A stretch of 64,000 bases of DNA from Polaribacter vadi. Its GTDB lineage: Bacteria > Bacteroidota > Bacteroidia > Flavobacteriales > Flavobacteriaceae. Each line of letters starts with the position of its first letter. The first letter of the stretch is position 1. Of the stretch, positions 26,432 through 36,196 are shown piece after piece. The stretch spans positions 1-64,000 of the forward strand of contig NZ_JAHKQL010000026.1 in the NCBI RefSeq assembly GCF_018861005.1. Reading direction: 5' to 3'. The translations under genes were made by a program, and so were the position numbers. The notes under the pieces were generated by a model. That model searched no databases. It was given only the letters and a program-made list of their open reading frames with translations, and was not told the origin of the DNA.

Positions 26432-29400
26432 ATGAAAAAACTACTAACCTTACTTTTTTTATGCGCTACTTCCCTACTCTTTTCGCAAGAGTTTTCTATG
26501 GATTTAGTAAAAAACATGAAACCCAGAAACATTGGTCCTGGAGGTATGTCTGGTCGTGTTACAACCATAGATGTTGTAGAATCTAATCCAGAAATTATGT
26601 ACGTAGGTACTGCTTCTGGTGGTATCTGGAAATCTACTTCTGGTGGTATTAAATGGGACCCAATTTTCGAAAAAGAACTAACAGCTTCTATTGGTGCTAT
26701 CGCCATTCAACAATCTAACCCAAGTGTTATTTGGGCAGGTACAGGAGAAGGTAACCCAAGAAACAGTTTAAATGGTGGTTTTGGTATTTATAAATCTTTA
26801 GATGCTGGTAAAACTTGGACAGCTATGGGTTTAGAAAAAACAAGACACATTCATAGAGTTATTATTCATCCTACAAATCCAGATATTGTTTACGCTGCTG
26901 CAATAGGTTCTCCTTGGGGAGAGCACAAAGAACGTGGTGTTTACAAGACTACAGATGGTGGTAAAACTTGGTCACAAATTTTATTTAATAATGTAAAAAC
27001 AGGAGCTGCAGATTTAATTATGGATCCTACAAATCCTAACAAATTAATTGCAGCAATGTGGGAGCACAAACGTGATCCTTGGTTTTTTAATTCTGGTGGT
27101 AAAGGTAGTGGTTTATACATAACTCATGATGGTGGAGATAACTGGAAAAAAATTACAGATAAAGAAGGTTTCCCTAAAGGGGATTTAGGAAGAATTGGTG
27201 TTGCAGTAGCACCTAGTAACCCTGATGTTATTTACGCTTTAGTAGAATCGAAAAAAAATGCGCTTTACAAAAGTGAAGATGGTGGTTTTAAATGGAAAAA
27301 AATTAACGATAAACCAGGTATTGGTAACAGACCTTTTTATTATTCAGAAATTTACGTAGATCCACAAAACGAAAACAGAGTTTTTTCTGTATTTACTTAT
27401 GTAAATGTATCACAAGATGGTGGTAAAAACTTTAAACAATTAATGCCAGCTTATGGTGCAAATAATGGTATACATCCAGATCATCATGCTTGGTGGATTC
27501 ATCCAAACAATGGTAAATTTATGATTGATGGTAATGATGGTGGATTAAATATTACCAAAGATGGTGGTAAAACTTGGCGTTTTATAGGTAACATCCCTGT
27601 AGCTCAATTTTATCATATTAATGTTGATAATGAATTCCCATACAATGTTTATGGAGGTATGCAAGATAATGGTTCTTGGAGAGGACCTGCTTATGTTTGG
27701 AAAGCACAAGGAATTAGAAATAGTTATTGGCAAGAAATTTCTTTTGGTGATGGTTTTGATGTAGTTCCAGATAAAGACGATTCTAGATATGGATGGACCA
27801 TGAGTCAGCAAGGTTCTGTTTCTAGATTCGATTATTTAACAGGTAATAATTATGGAGTAAAACCAACACATAAAGATCCAAATGTACAATTACGTTTCAA
27901 TTGGAACTCTGCTATTAACATAGACCCTTTTGATAATTCTACTTTATATTTTGGTAGTCAGTTTGTACATAAATCAACAGATAAAGGTTTAACTTGGTCT
28001 GTTATTTCTCCAGATTTATCTACCAACAATCCAGAAAAATTAAAACAATCTGAAAGTGGTGGTTTAACTATGGATGCAACTGGTGCAGAAAATCACTGTA
28101 CAGTTTTAGTAATAGAACCAACAGTTTTAGAAAAAGGTGTTTTATGGGCTGCTACAGATGATGGACAAGTTCATATTACCCAAAATGGTGGAGAGTCTTG
28201 GACAAATGTTGCTAAAAACATTAAAGATTTACCTGCAAATAGCTGGATTACACAAATTAAAGCATCAAACAAAAACAAAGGTGAAGCACTTTTAATTGCA
28301 AACGATTATAGACGTTTTAACTATACTCCTTATGCATACAGAACCAAAAACTATGGAAAAACTTGGGAGCGTATTGTAGATGAAAATGATGTACAGAGTT
28401 ATACTTTATCTATTATCGAAGATCCTGAAAATGCAAACTTATTGTTTTTAGGTACAGATGATGGTTTATATGTTTCTATTGATGCTGGAAAGACTTGGAC
28501 AAAATGGACAGAAGGTTTTCCAACTGTACCAGTTAAAGATTTAGTGATTCATCCAAGAGAAAATGATTTGGTAATTGGTACTTTTGGTAGAGCTGCTTGG
28601 GTTTTAGATGATATTAGACCATTAAGAAAAATGGCTGAAGAAAACATTATTTCTAAAAAATTAGAATTATTTACACCACCAACAGCATATCAATCTGCAT
28701 ACCAACAACCAACAGGAAGTAGATTTGGTGCAGATGCATTATACCAAGGAGAAAACAGAAAAGGTGGAGCAATTATCTCTTATTACATCAACAAACCAAA
28801 GGTTGATAAAAAAGCAGAAAAAGTTAAAAAGAAAGATAAATCTGCAGTTAAATACGATTCTATAAAACTAGAAATTTTTGATGGTGCAAGACAAATTAGA
28901 ACTTTAAAATTTAAAACTCCTAAAGAAAATGGTATTCATAAAACTACTTGGTATTTAAGAGAAAAAGGTGTTGATAGAGCTTCTAGAAGAGTAAGAAAAT
29001 CTACAAGAGAACCAGGTGGAGTTTCTGTAAAACCAGGTACCTATAAATTAAAAATGACGTTTGGTGATGCAGTTTCTGAACAAAATATAAAAGTTGAATT
29101 CGATCCTAGATTAGAAATTTCTGATGCTGCAATTAATCAAAAATATAATGCTAGTAAAGAACTAGAAAAGTATCAAGAAAAAATTACAGGTATTGTAACT
29201 CAATTAATAGAAAGTAAAAATACAGCAACTTCTATAAAATCTGATTTATCTAAAGAAGACAAGAAAAAATACAAATCAGAAATTAAATCATCAACAGAAA
29301 TTATTAAAAAGATTGATAGTTTAACTGCAATGTATTTAGGTACAGTTGATAAAAGACAAGGTATTACAAGAAACCCAGAAATAACCGTAAACCAACGTTT

Positions 29401-29608
29401 TGGACAAGCAAGTAGATATATTCGTTCTCGTTTTGGAGAGCAAACAGCTACAGAAACTGTTTTAATGAATCAATTTATAGAAGAATTTAAAAAAGTAGTT
29501 GCAGAAACAAATGCCTTTTTTAATAATGATTGGGTTGCTTATAAAAAAGCTGTTGAAAATATTAAAATATCACCTTTTAAAGAAACTAAAATCTATTCTA
29601 CGAATTAA
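26432..29608 (+). CDS. Large secreted BNR/sortilin-like beta-propeller protein
   Basis: 1058 residues from the ATG at 26432, with a signal peptide. An upstream TTG at 26348 lies inside the terminator and is not a start. The first ~720 residues hold many Asp-box/BNR motifs (DGGKTW, DAGKTW, NGGESW), as in VPS10/sortilin-type propellers and some glycosidases. The C-terminal ~300 residues carry a Lys-rich linker, a beta-sandwich-like part and coiled helices. Databases often call such proteins glycosyl hydrolases without proof. No sorting domain or lipobox is seen, so a periplasmic location is most likely. The DUF2490 gene begins 5 bases downstream. Confidence 0.8.
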   Translation: MKKLLTLLFLCATSLLFSQEFSMDLVKNMKPRNIGPGGMSGRVTTIDVVESNPEIMYVGTASGGIWKSTSGGIKWDPIFEKELTASIGAIAIQQSNPSVIWAGTGEGNPRNSLNGGFGIYKSLDAGKTWTAMGLEKTRHIHRVIIHPTNPDIVYAAAIGSPWGEHKERGVYKTTDGGKTWSQILFNNVKTGAADLIMDPTNPNKLIAAMWEHKRDPWFFNSGGKGSGLYITHDGGDNWKKITDKEGFPKGDLGRIGVAVAPSNPDVIYALVESKKNALYKSEDGGFKWKKINDKPGIGNRPFYYSEIYVDPQNENRVFSVFTYVNVSQDGGKNFKQLMPAYGANNGIHPDHHAWWIHPNNGKFMIDGNDGGLNITKDGGKTWRFIGNIPVAQFYHINVDNEFPYNVYGGMQDNGSWRGPAYVWKAQGIRNSYWQEISFGDGFDVVPDKDDSRYGWTMSQQGSVSRFDYLTGNNYGVKPTHKDPNVQLRFNWNSAINIDPFDNSTLYFGSQFVHKSTDKGLTWSVISPDLSTNNPEKLKQSESGGLTMDATGAENHCTVLVIEPTVLEKGVLWAATDDGQVHITQNGGESWTNVAKNIKDLPANSWITQIKASNKNKGEALLIANDYRRFNYTPYAYRTKNYGKTWERIVDENDVQSYTLSIIEDPENANLLFLGTDDGLYVSIDAGKTWTKWTEGFPTVPVKDLVIHPRENDLVIGTFGRAAWVLDDIRPLRKMAEENIISKKLELFTPPTAYQSAYQQPTGSRFGADALYQGENRKGGAIISYYINKPKVDKKAEKVKKKDKSAVKYDSIKLEIFDGARQIRTLKFKTPKENGIHKTTWYLREKGVDRASRRVRKSTREPGGVSVKPGTYKLKMTFGDAVSEQNIKVEFDPRLEISDAAINQKYNASKELEKYQEKITGIVTQLIESKNTATSIKSDLSKEDKKKYKSEIKSSTEIIKKIDSLTAMYLGTVDKRQGITRNPEITVNQRFGQASRYIRSRFGEQTATETVLMNQFIEEFKKVVAETNAFFNNDWVAYKKAVENIKISPFKETKIYSTN

Positions 29609-29613
29609 CATTT

Positions 29614-30294
29614 ATGAATAAAATTTTATTAATTATGGGTTTGTGTCTTATTTCTTTTAAGGCGCAAACCCAAAATTCTGCCGAAAATAAACTAGGAACA
29701 TGGTATATGTACAATGGTTCTCATAAAATATCAGAAAAATACGCTATTAAAACAATGGCTCATTTTCGATATTATGAATTAGCTAGTGAGTTTCAACAAG
29801 AAATCTACAGATTGGGTGTAAACTATACATTTAACCCTAAAACAAATATAACTTTAGGTTTAAGTTATTCAACAGCAGATCTAGTTTATGATGGACCATC
29901 TTCTGGTTTATATGAATGGCGTTTTTATGAAGATTTAAATTTAAAATCTAAATGGTGGCAATTCAATGTAAAACATCGAATTCGTTTTGAACATCGTTTT
30001 ATTCACAAAAATTTAATAGAAGATGTTACGCAAACTTGGGTACGTTATAACTTAAATATAGGTTATCCACTTTCTAAAAAATGGAGTGTTTACGCTTTTA
30101 ACGAATTATTTTTAAATTTAGATAGAGGTAAAAGATTTGCTCAAAACTGGACAGGTGCAGGATTTTTACATCAATTAAGCCCAAGAATTAAACTTAAAAT
30201 GGGCTATTTTCAAATTAAATCTCCAACAAGAGTTTTAAAAAGATTACAGTTAGGAATAATTTTAAACACAAATCATATTAAAAACAAAAAATAA
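29614..30294 (+). CDS. DUF2490 outer-membrane beta-barrel-like protein
   Basis: 226 residues with a signal peptide ending near residue 20 (KAQT). Alternating aromatic strands (HFRYYELASEFQQEIYRLGV, WVRYNLNIGYPL, GFLHQLSPRIKLKMGYFQ) match DUF2490, thought to be an outer-membrane barrel. It is 5 bases after the BNR protein, and its stop shares a base with the next ATG (TAATG), so translational coupling is likely. Function unknown. Confidence 0.85.
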   Translation: MNKILLIMGLCLISFKAQTQNSAENKLGTWYMYNGSHKISEKYAIKTMAHFRYYELASEFQQEIYRLGVNYTFNPKTNITLGLSYSTADLVYDGPSSGLYEWRFYEDLNLKSKWWQFNVKHRIRFEHRFIHKNLIEDVTQTWVRYNLNIGYPLSKKWSVYAFNELFLNLDRGKRFAQNWTGAGFLHQLSPRIKLKMGYFQIKSPTRVLKRLQLGIILNTNHIKNKK

Positions 30295-31601
30295 TGACAG
30301 CTCCAATTATTACTAATGATGCCATTGTTTTTGGTATTTTAATGATTTCTTTAGGTTTTGTTTTTTACACAGAAAATTTAAAGTCTGGTTTTTGGCCTAA
30401 ATTTTATAAAATAGTTCCAGGCTTATTTATGGCATATTTCATTCCTGCTATTTTTACAACATTAGGGGTTATAGCTCCTGAATGGGAAACAGAAAACACT
30501 TTGGGTACAGTTGTAAAAAACAATTCGCAATTGTACTATGTTTCTAGTAGATTCTTATTACCAGCAGCTTTAGTTTTAATGACATTAAGTATCGATTTAA
30601 AAGCCATTTTTAATTTAGGTTCTAAAGCCTTAATAATGTTTTTTACTGGTACTGTAGGCATTATAATTGGTGGACCAATTGCTATTTTATTAATCTCTAT
30701 TTTTTCTCCAGAAACTGTTGGTGGTGCAGATTTTGATGCAGTTTGGAGAGGCTTATCTACACTTGCAGGTAGTTGGATTGGTGGTGGAGCCAACCAAACT
30801 GCAATGTTAGAGATTTATAAATATAACCCCGCAAAATATGGAGGAATGGTTTTTGTTGATATTGTTGTGGCCAATATTTGGATGGCAATTTTATTAATAG
30901 GAATTGGTAAAAAAGATAAAATAGATAAATGGCTAAAAGCTGATACTTCTGCTATTGAAGATTTAAAGAATAAAGTTGCTCAGTTTTCTCAAAAAGTAAA
31001 AAGAAACCCGTCTTTAACTGATATTATGATAATGCTAGCTATTGCATTTGGTACAGTTGGTTTTGGTCATTTTGCATCAAAATATTTAAGTACATTTTTT
31101 ACTGATTTTGTAACCACGATAGACTCTCAAACTTGGCGAAATATTTTTTCCTTTTTAGGTTCTAGTTTCTTTTGGTTAATTAGCATTTCTACTTTGGTAG
31201 CTATTATTTTGTCATTTACAAAAGCTAAAAATTACGAAGGTGCAGGAGCTAGTAAATTAGGTAGTGTTTTTATTTACATTTTAGTTGCTACAATTGGTAT
31301 GAAAATGGATTTATTAATGATTCTAGACAATGTGGGTTTAATAGCCATTGGTTTAGTTTGGATGTCTATACACGCAGGTTTGTTAATCTTTGTTGCCAAA
31401 TTAATTAAAGCTCCATATTTCTTTTTAGCAGTTGGTAGCCAAGCTAATGTTGGTGGTGCAGCCTCTGCCCCTATTGTTGCACAAGCATTTCATCCTTCTT
31501 TAGCAACAGTTGGGGTTTTATTAGCTGTTTTTGGTTATGCAATTGGTACTGTTGGCGCAATTTTATGTACCATTTTAATGGAATTATCTGCCACAGTTTA
31601 A
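30294..31601 (+). CDS. DUF819-family integral membrane protein
   Basis: 435 residues, almost entirely hydrophobic with about 11-12 helices. Conserved Gly-rich motifs SWIGGGANQTAM and GSQANVGGAASAPIVAQ match DUF819 (YjcL), a family of putative transporters whose substrate is unknown. The start overlaps the DUF2490 stop. An imperfect GAGCA/TGCTC hairpin follows at 31610-31623 and may weakly terminate the operon. Confidence 0.88.
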   Translation: MTAPIITNDAIVFGILMISLGFVFYTENLKSGFWPKFYKIVPGLFMAYFIPAIFTTLGVIAPEWETENTLGTVVKNNSQLYYVSSRFLLPAALVLMTLSIDLKAIFNLGSKALIMFFTGTVGIIIGGPIAILLISIFSPETVGGADFDAVWRGLSTLAGSWIGGGANQTAMLEIYKYNPAKYGGMVFVDIVVANIWMAILLIGIGKKDKIDKWLKADTSAIEDLKNKVAQFSQKVKRNPSLTDIMIMLAIAFGTVGFGHFASKYLSTFFTDFVTTIDSQTWRNIFSFLGSSFFWLISISTLVAIILSFTKAKNYEGAGASKLGSVFIYILVATIGMKMDLLMILDNVGLIAIGLVWMSIHAGLLIFVAKLIKAPYFFLAVGSQANVGGAASAPIVAQAFHPSLATVGVLLAVFGYAIGTVGAILCTILMELSATV

Positions 31602-31642
31602 ATAAAAATGAGCATATTTGCTCTCCAAAATTTTAATTTAGA

Positions 31643-32347
31643 ATGAAAAAATTTATAACTGTTTTATCACTTTCATTAATCCTTTTTGCTTGTTCATCAA
31701 AAAAAGAAGGAAATATGATTGTACAAGGACAAATTAAAGGCCTTAAAAAAGGAAAATTATATTTACAGAAAATGGTAGATACTGTTTTAGTTTCTGTAGA
31801 TTCTGTAGCTTTATTAGGTAAAGATACTTTTAAATTAACAGACAATCTAGAATCACCTGTGTTATACTATTTAACTTTTGATGGAAATACAACTGATAAA
31901 AGAATTTTATTTTTTGGAGAAAAAGGCACAATTACAATAAATGATAAGGTTGATAATTTTGGTTCTTTCCCAAAAATTTCTGGTTCTAAAAACCAAGAAA
32001 TATTAGATAATTACAATTTGATTAGTAGAAAGTTTCAAAACCAACGTTTAGATTTTATCAAAAAAGATTTTGATGCTAAAAGAGCTAAAGACGAAGATTT
32101 AATAAAACAATTAGAAGTAGATTATAAAAGACTTGTAAAAAGAAGAGTTTTATACACAACTAATTTTGCACTTAACAATTCAGATTCTGAAGTTGCGGCT
32201 TATATAGGTTTAACAGAAATGTACGATGCTAGTTTACAAATGTTAGATACTGTAAATAATAAACTTTCTGAACGAGTTAAAAATTCTGATTATGGTAAAC
32301 GTTTTCAAGAATATGTAAACAGCATAAAAGCTGCAGAAAAAGAGTAA
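31643..32347 (+). CDS. DUF4369-domain lipoprotein
   Basis: 234 residues. The lipobox LFACSS marks a lipoprotein. The N-terminal ~120 residues (QGQIKGLKKGKLYLQKM..., SPVLYYLTFDG) fit DUF4369, a beta-domain often found in front of thioredoxin-like domains in Bacteroidetes. Here the C-terminal half is instead helical and charged, with no CxxC. The function is unknown; it is probably an envelope protein. It lies 41 bases after the DUF819 gene. Confidence 0.82.
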   Translation: MKKFITVLSLSLILFACSSKKEGNMIVQGQIKGLKKGKLYLQKMVDTVLVSVDSVALLGKDTFKLTDNLESPVLYYLTFDGNTTDKRILFFGEKGTITINDKVDNFGSFPKISGSKNQEILDNYNLISRKFQNQRLDFIKKDFDAKRAKDEDLIKQLEVDYKRLVKRRVLYTTNFALNNSDSEVAAYIGLTEMYDASLQMLDTVNNKLSERVKNSDYGKRFQEYVNSIKAAEKE

Positions 32348-32368
32348 ACTTATATCTTTTAAAAGTAA

Positions 32369-32396
32369 AAAAACCGAGCAAATGCTCGGTTTTTTT
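32369..32396 (+). terminator. Terminator after the DUF4369 gene
   Basis: AAAAACCGAGCA and its complement form a near-perfect 12-bp stem with a very short loop, followed by a T run. Confidence 0.88.
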
Positions 32397-32603
32397 ATGC
32401 TTAAATTATTCAGCTATCCTTTCCTTTTTAAGTAGATAAGTGATTATTATGTTACCTACTTTTACTGTATGAAAACTTTATTCGAATTGTACAACTTATG
32501 TATTATCATTCAAATAATATTTTCAAAATATAACTAAAGACTTTACGTCACAAGCAATAAATGCAATTACAAAACATAAAACACCTAAACTGTTTTTCCA
32601 TCA

Positions 32604-34250
32604 CTATTTTTTTTCTAAAAGAACAATATCAAAATCTGAGTTTAGGGCTACTTTTCCATCTTTTACCTCAAGGGTTTGGTTTGAATAAAATTCATGCAAT
32701 TGCGCTCCATTTTTAAATATTGTAGCAACTTCTATTTCTTTGTTTCCTTTTGGCAAATCTATTCCTATTACGACTTGATCATTATTTCTAAATCTAGAAA
32801 AAACCAATCCATTTTCTTCTGAAATTACTTGATGTTTACCAGCACCAACAGCCATATGATTGGCTCTAAACTGACCTAATTTTTGCCAGTGTTGCATTAT
32901 TTTTTGAGTTTCTGTATCCGTATTAATAGCATCCCAATTCATAGTAGAACGTAAAGTAGCATCACCAACAGTTCCTTCAATTATTAAAGGTCTTGCAGAT
33001 TCATCACCATAATAAACCTGAGAAGTTCCTGGTGTTAAAAATAGCATGGTTGCTGTTTTGTAAGGCAATTTTCTTTCTTTATCAAAAGGTTGCCCATCAT
33101 CATGAGAAGTCATGTAATTTAAAACCCCATATCGATTTAAATCATTTTGTAAAATACTATCGTATTTCTTAAAAACATCGGCTGCTGGCATTTGCTTGGC
33201 ATTCCATTTAATCTCAAAATTGATTAAACTGTTGAAAGCATTGTCAAAATAATTGACTTTTTTATCACCAAAATCAAAAGCTTTTCCGTGAGAAATTGCA
33301 TAATTATAAACCTCACCAACTAAATAAAAATGGGTATCATCTAAAATTTTATCAGGATTATTTTTCTTGAATTCCACGAAAGCAAAATCACATGCTTGCT
33401 TAAATTCTTGCCAAACATATTCTTCTGTGTGTTTAACAGTGTCTACTCTGTAACCATCAATTCCGAATTCGGTTATATAATCTGTCAACCATTTCATGAT
33501 GTAAAAACGCGGCGCTCGTGGATGCCCAGTTCTTGCAAAGAATTCATTTAATTCTTTAACTTCTTGCTCATAACGTCCTTCTGCTTTCCATTTTGCAACT
33601 AATTGCGGAGGCAAATCTACAGTTTCATTACTTTCTGTTTTAATATCTGGCAAGTTGTTTACCAAAGTACAACTAATGGTATTTTCGTAATTATTGTATT
33701 CGCATTTAGGTTCCGTTCTTACCCAATTGCTTGGCCAAACAGGATCTTTTTCGGTAACAGGTCCTGTGTGATTGATGACAGCATCTAACAAAATTCTAAT
33801 TCCGTTTTTGTGTGCAACTGCCACCAATTCTTTTAAATCTTCTTTGGTTCCATAATTTGGATCGATTTTGGTCCAATCTTTGGCCCAATAGCCATGAAAA
33901 CCGTAAGAAACTCCTGTTCCTTCATCTGTGCTTCCATGAATTTGCTCAACAATTGGAGTCATCCAAATGGCATTGATTCCTAATTTGGTAAAATAGCCTT
34001 CTTTAATTTTTTGAGTGATTCCTTTTAAATCTCCTCCTTCAAAACCACGTAGTTCCCCTGTTTCTTTGGTTCTATTAAAATTAATATCATTTTTGGTATC
34101 ACCGTTATTAAAACGATCTGTTAACAAGAAATAAATATTTGCTCCTTCCCAAACAAATTCTTTTTGAATCGTTTTTTTATCATCTTTTTTATCTGAAGTA
34201 GCACAACTATAAAATGCTACTAAACTTAAGAATAAAAATATTTTTTTCAT
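32604..34250 (-). CDS. GH13 alpha-amylase lipoprotein (SusG-like)
   Basis: 548 residues with a lipobox (FYSCAT), predicting a lipid-anchored envelope enzyme. The GH13 barrel shows the four conserved regions: DAVINHTG, GYRVDTVKH with the nucleophile Asp, FYLVGEVYN with the acid/base Glu, and TSHDDG with the third Asp. The inferred reaction is hydrolysis of alpha-1,4-glucosidic bonds in starch or maltodextrins. It is the last gene of the leftward glycoside hydrolase operon, 62 bases after the second amylase gene, with a REP-like palindrome in the spacer. Confidence 0.93.
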   Translation of the reverse strand: MKKIFLFLSLVAFYSCATSDKKDDKKTIQKEFVWEGANIYFLLTDRFNNGDTKNDINFNRTKETGELRGFEGGDLKGITQKIKEGYFTKLGINAIWMTPIVEQIHGSTDEGTGVSYGFHGYWAKDWTKIDPNYGTKEDLKELVAVAHKNGIRILLDAVINHTGPVTEKDPVWPSNWVRTEPKCEYNNYENTISCTLVNNLPDIKTESNETVDLPPQLVAKWKAEGRYEQEVKELNEFFARTGHPRAPRFYIMKWLTDYITEFGIDGYRVDTVKHTEEYVWQEFKQACDFAFVEFKKNNPDKILDDTHFYLVGEVYNYAISHGKAFDFGDKKVNYFDNAFNSLINFEIKWNAKQMPAADVFKKYDSILQNDLNRYGVLNYMTSHDDGQPFDKERKLPYKTATMLFLTPGTSQVYYGDESARPLIIEGTVGDATLRSTMNWDAINTDTETQKIMQHWQKLGQFRANHMAVGAGKHQVISEENGLVFSRFRNNDQVVIGIDLPKGNKEIEVATIFKNGAQLHEFYSNQTLEVKDGKVALNSDFDIVLLEKK

Positions 34251-34273
34251 AATTATATGGTGTAAATAGTAGA

Positions 34274-34300
34274 ACTTTCAAGTTTTAGAAACCTGAAAGT
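34274..34300. repeat. REP-like palindrome, copy 1
   Basis: A 27-base imperfect palindrome with 12-base arms, one mismatch and a 3-base loop. The outer arms are ACTTTCA and TGAAAGT. It resembles the elements at 38631 and 39647. Confidence 0.7.
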
Positions 34301-34312
34301 AACTTATAGGTA

Positions 34313-36187
34313 TTATTGAAGTTTTAAAATAAAAGATTCCAAAGGTTTTACATCTATCCTAACTTTTGCCAGATTGTTTTCTACTTTTAATTTTGATGAA
34401 TATTCCTTATACAATTGGTCTTCTAGTTGATATTCACCATCCTTTAAATTCCATTTTTCAATGATGTTTTCTGGTAAACCTAATTCGAAACCATAAGTGT
34501 TTTCTGCATTAAAATTAGCGACGATAATCAATTTTTCATCACCTTTATAACGTACAAAAGAAACCACTTTATCATTGTACCATTCTGTGTTATATCTGTT
34601 ATGATGGTGTATGTCTTCGTATTCACCCATCAATGCATCACTCTGAATGGTAAAGTTTAATAATCGTTTGTAAAAATCTCTTAAACTTAATTCTTCTGCA
34701 GTAGATTTCCCTCCATCAAATCTTTTTTCATTTACCCATCTTTGTAAAGATGGTACTCCAACATAATCGAAAATTGATGTTCTAGATGGTGTTCCAAATC
34801 CTGCATTTTCAGAACCATCTTCACCAAATTCTTGACCAAAATAAATCATTGTGGGTGCTGTAGAAATGGTGGCAGAAACTACCATAGCTGGTTTTGCTTT
34901 TAATGCATTGCCTGCAAATTCTGGACTTGCAATTCTTTGCTCATCATGATTTTCTAAGAAATGTAACATATTGTGTTCAATATCTTTTAAATCATCTTGA
35001 ATTTTAGCAATATTATCTGTAGAACCACGACCTTGCATAATGTTTTTAATGGTATCATACAACTGAACTTTATCGTATAAATAATCCATTTTTCCTTTTT
35101 TAATATAATCTCTGTATAAATGTGGTTGATACACTTCTGCCAATAAAAATGCATCCGGATTTTTCATTTTGATAGAAGAATTCATAAAGCTCCAAAACTC
35201 TACAGGCACCATTTCTGCCATGTCAAAACGAAAACCATCCACACCTTTATCTAACCAATACAAGGCAATGTCTCTGAATTTAATCCAAGAATTGGGTATT
35301 TTTTTATCTTGCCAAAACTCAAAATGTTTTTTGTAATCTAGGTTTTCAGCACCTTCTGGTAAATCAGCAAAATCTTTTTTGCCATCTGGTGATATTCCAT
35401 AATTCACTTTTACAGTTTCGTACCAATCGTAAAAATTTGGCTTTACAGATCTTGCTCCATTCCCTGTCCATTTGGATGGATTTTCATCAAACATACCATC
35501 TGATAAAGGATGATTTTCACCACCCAAAGGTGCGTAATTATTTAAAAATTCTGGAACTTGGAAAGGTTTCTCAGGATTGTAATAAAAGTTATTTTCTACA
35601 TCATAAACTACAGAAATATCATCTTCTACTCCAAAATCTTTAACTCCTACTGGATTAGACAGACTTTTGTAATTTCTGGCCACATGATTGGGAACAATAT
35701 CTATAATTACTTTTAGTTGATTGTTGTGAGAACGTTCTATTAAAGCTTCAAATTCTTGCAAACGGTTTTCTACATTTACAGCTAAATCCGGATTTACATT
35801 GTAGTAATCTTTTACGGCGTAAGGAGATCCTGCTCTACCTTTTACTACATCTGGATCGTCGTTAGAAATGCCATATTTTGTATAATCACGAATTACATCA
35901 TGATGTGGCACACCTGTGTACCAAATATGCGTAACTCCTAAATCTTTAATTTCTGATAAAGCTTTATCTGTAAAATCGTTAAATTTACCAACTCCATTTT
36001 CTTCAATAGTTCCCCAAGGTTTATTAGTGGTGTTTGTATTCCCAAACAAACGCGTAAAAACCTGATAAACAACTGCTTTTTTCTTTACACTAGGATTTTT
36101 CATTTTTTTTTCTGATACTTTTTCTGATGTACAACCAATTACGATTGATAAAATTACAGCTAAGGAATAAGAATGTATTTTTTTCAT
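34313..36187 (-). CDS. GH13 alpha-amylase-family lipoprotein
   Basis: 624 residues with an N-terminal lipobox (IVIGCT). Conserved GH13 regions are visible: IDIVPNHV, GFRFDMAEM (nucleophile Asp), FLLAEVYQ (acid/base Glu) and LENHDEQR (third Asp). A C-terminal beta-sandwich domain closes the chain. Differences from its neighbours suggest a distinct linkage or product range within alpha-glucan breakdown, but the exact activity is not readable. It lies 9 bases downstream of the GH31 gene. Confidence 0.9.
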   Translation of the reverse strand: MKKIHSYSLAVILSIVIGCTSEKVSEKKMKNPSVKKKAVVYQVFTRLFGNTNTTNKPWGTIEENGVGKFNDFTDKALSEIKDLGVTHIWYTGVPHHDVIRDYTKYGISNDDPDVVKGRAGSPYAVKDYYNVNPDLAVNVENRLQEFEALIERSHNNQLKVIIDIVPNHVARNYKSLSNPVGVKDFGVEDDISVVYDVENNFYYNPEKPFQVPEFLNNYAPLGGENHPLSDGMFDENPSKWTGNGARSVKPNFYDWYETVKVNYGISPDGKKDFADLPEGAENLDYKKHFEFWQDKKIPNSWIKFRDIALYWLDKGVDGFRFDMAEMVPVEFWSFMNSSIKMKNPDAFLLAEVYQPHLYRDYIKKGKMDYLYDKVQLYDTIKNIMQGRGSTDNIAKIQDDLKDIEHNMLHFLENHDEQRIASPEFAGNALKAKPAMVVSATISTAPTMIYFGQEFGEDGSENAGFGTPSRTSIFDYVGVPSLQRWVNEKRFDGGKSTAEELSLRDFYKRLLNFTIQSDALMGEYEDIHHHNRYNTEWYNDKVVSFVRYKGDEKLIIVANFNAENTYGFELGLPENIIEKWNLKDGEYQLEDQLYKEYSSKLKVENNLAKVRIDVKPLESFILKLQ

Positions 36188-36196
36188 AATTGATAT

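Noticed and set aside
31610-31623. Strong terminator after the DUF819 gene
   Set aside because: The GAGCA/TGCTC arms are only 5 bp and no clean T run follows, so it was not listed as a terminator.
32430-32461. Structured RNA between the DUF4369 gene and the amylase operon
   Set aside because: AAGTAG/CTACTT arms with one mismatch could pair, but the loop is long and nothing else supports an RNA gene.
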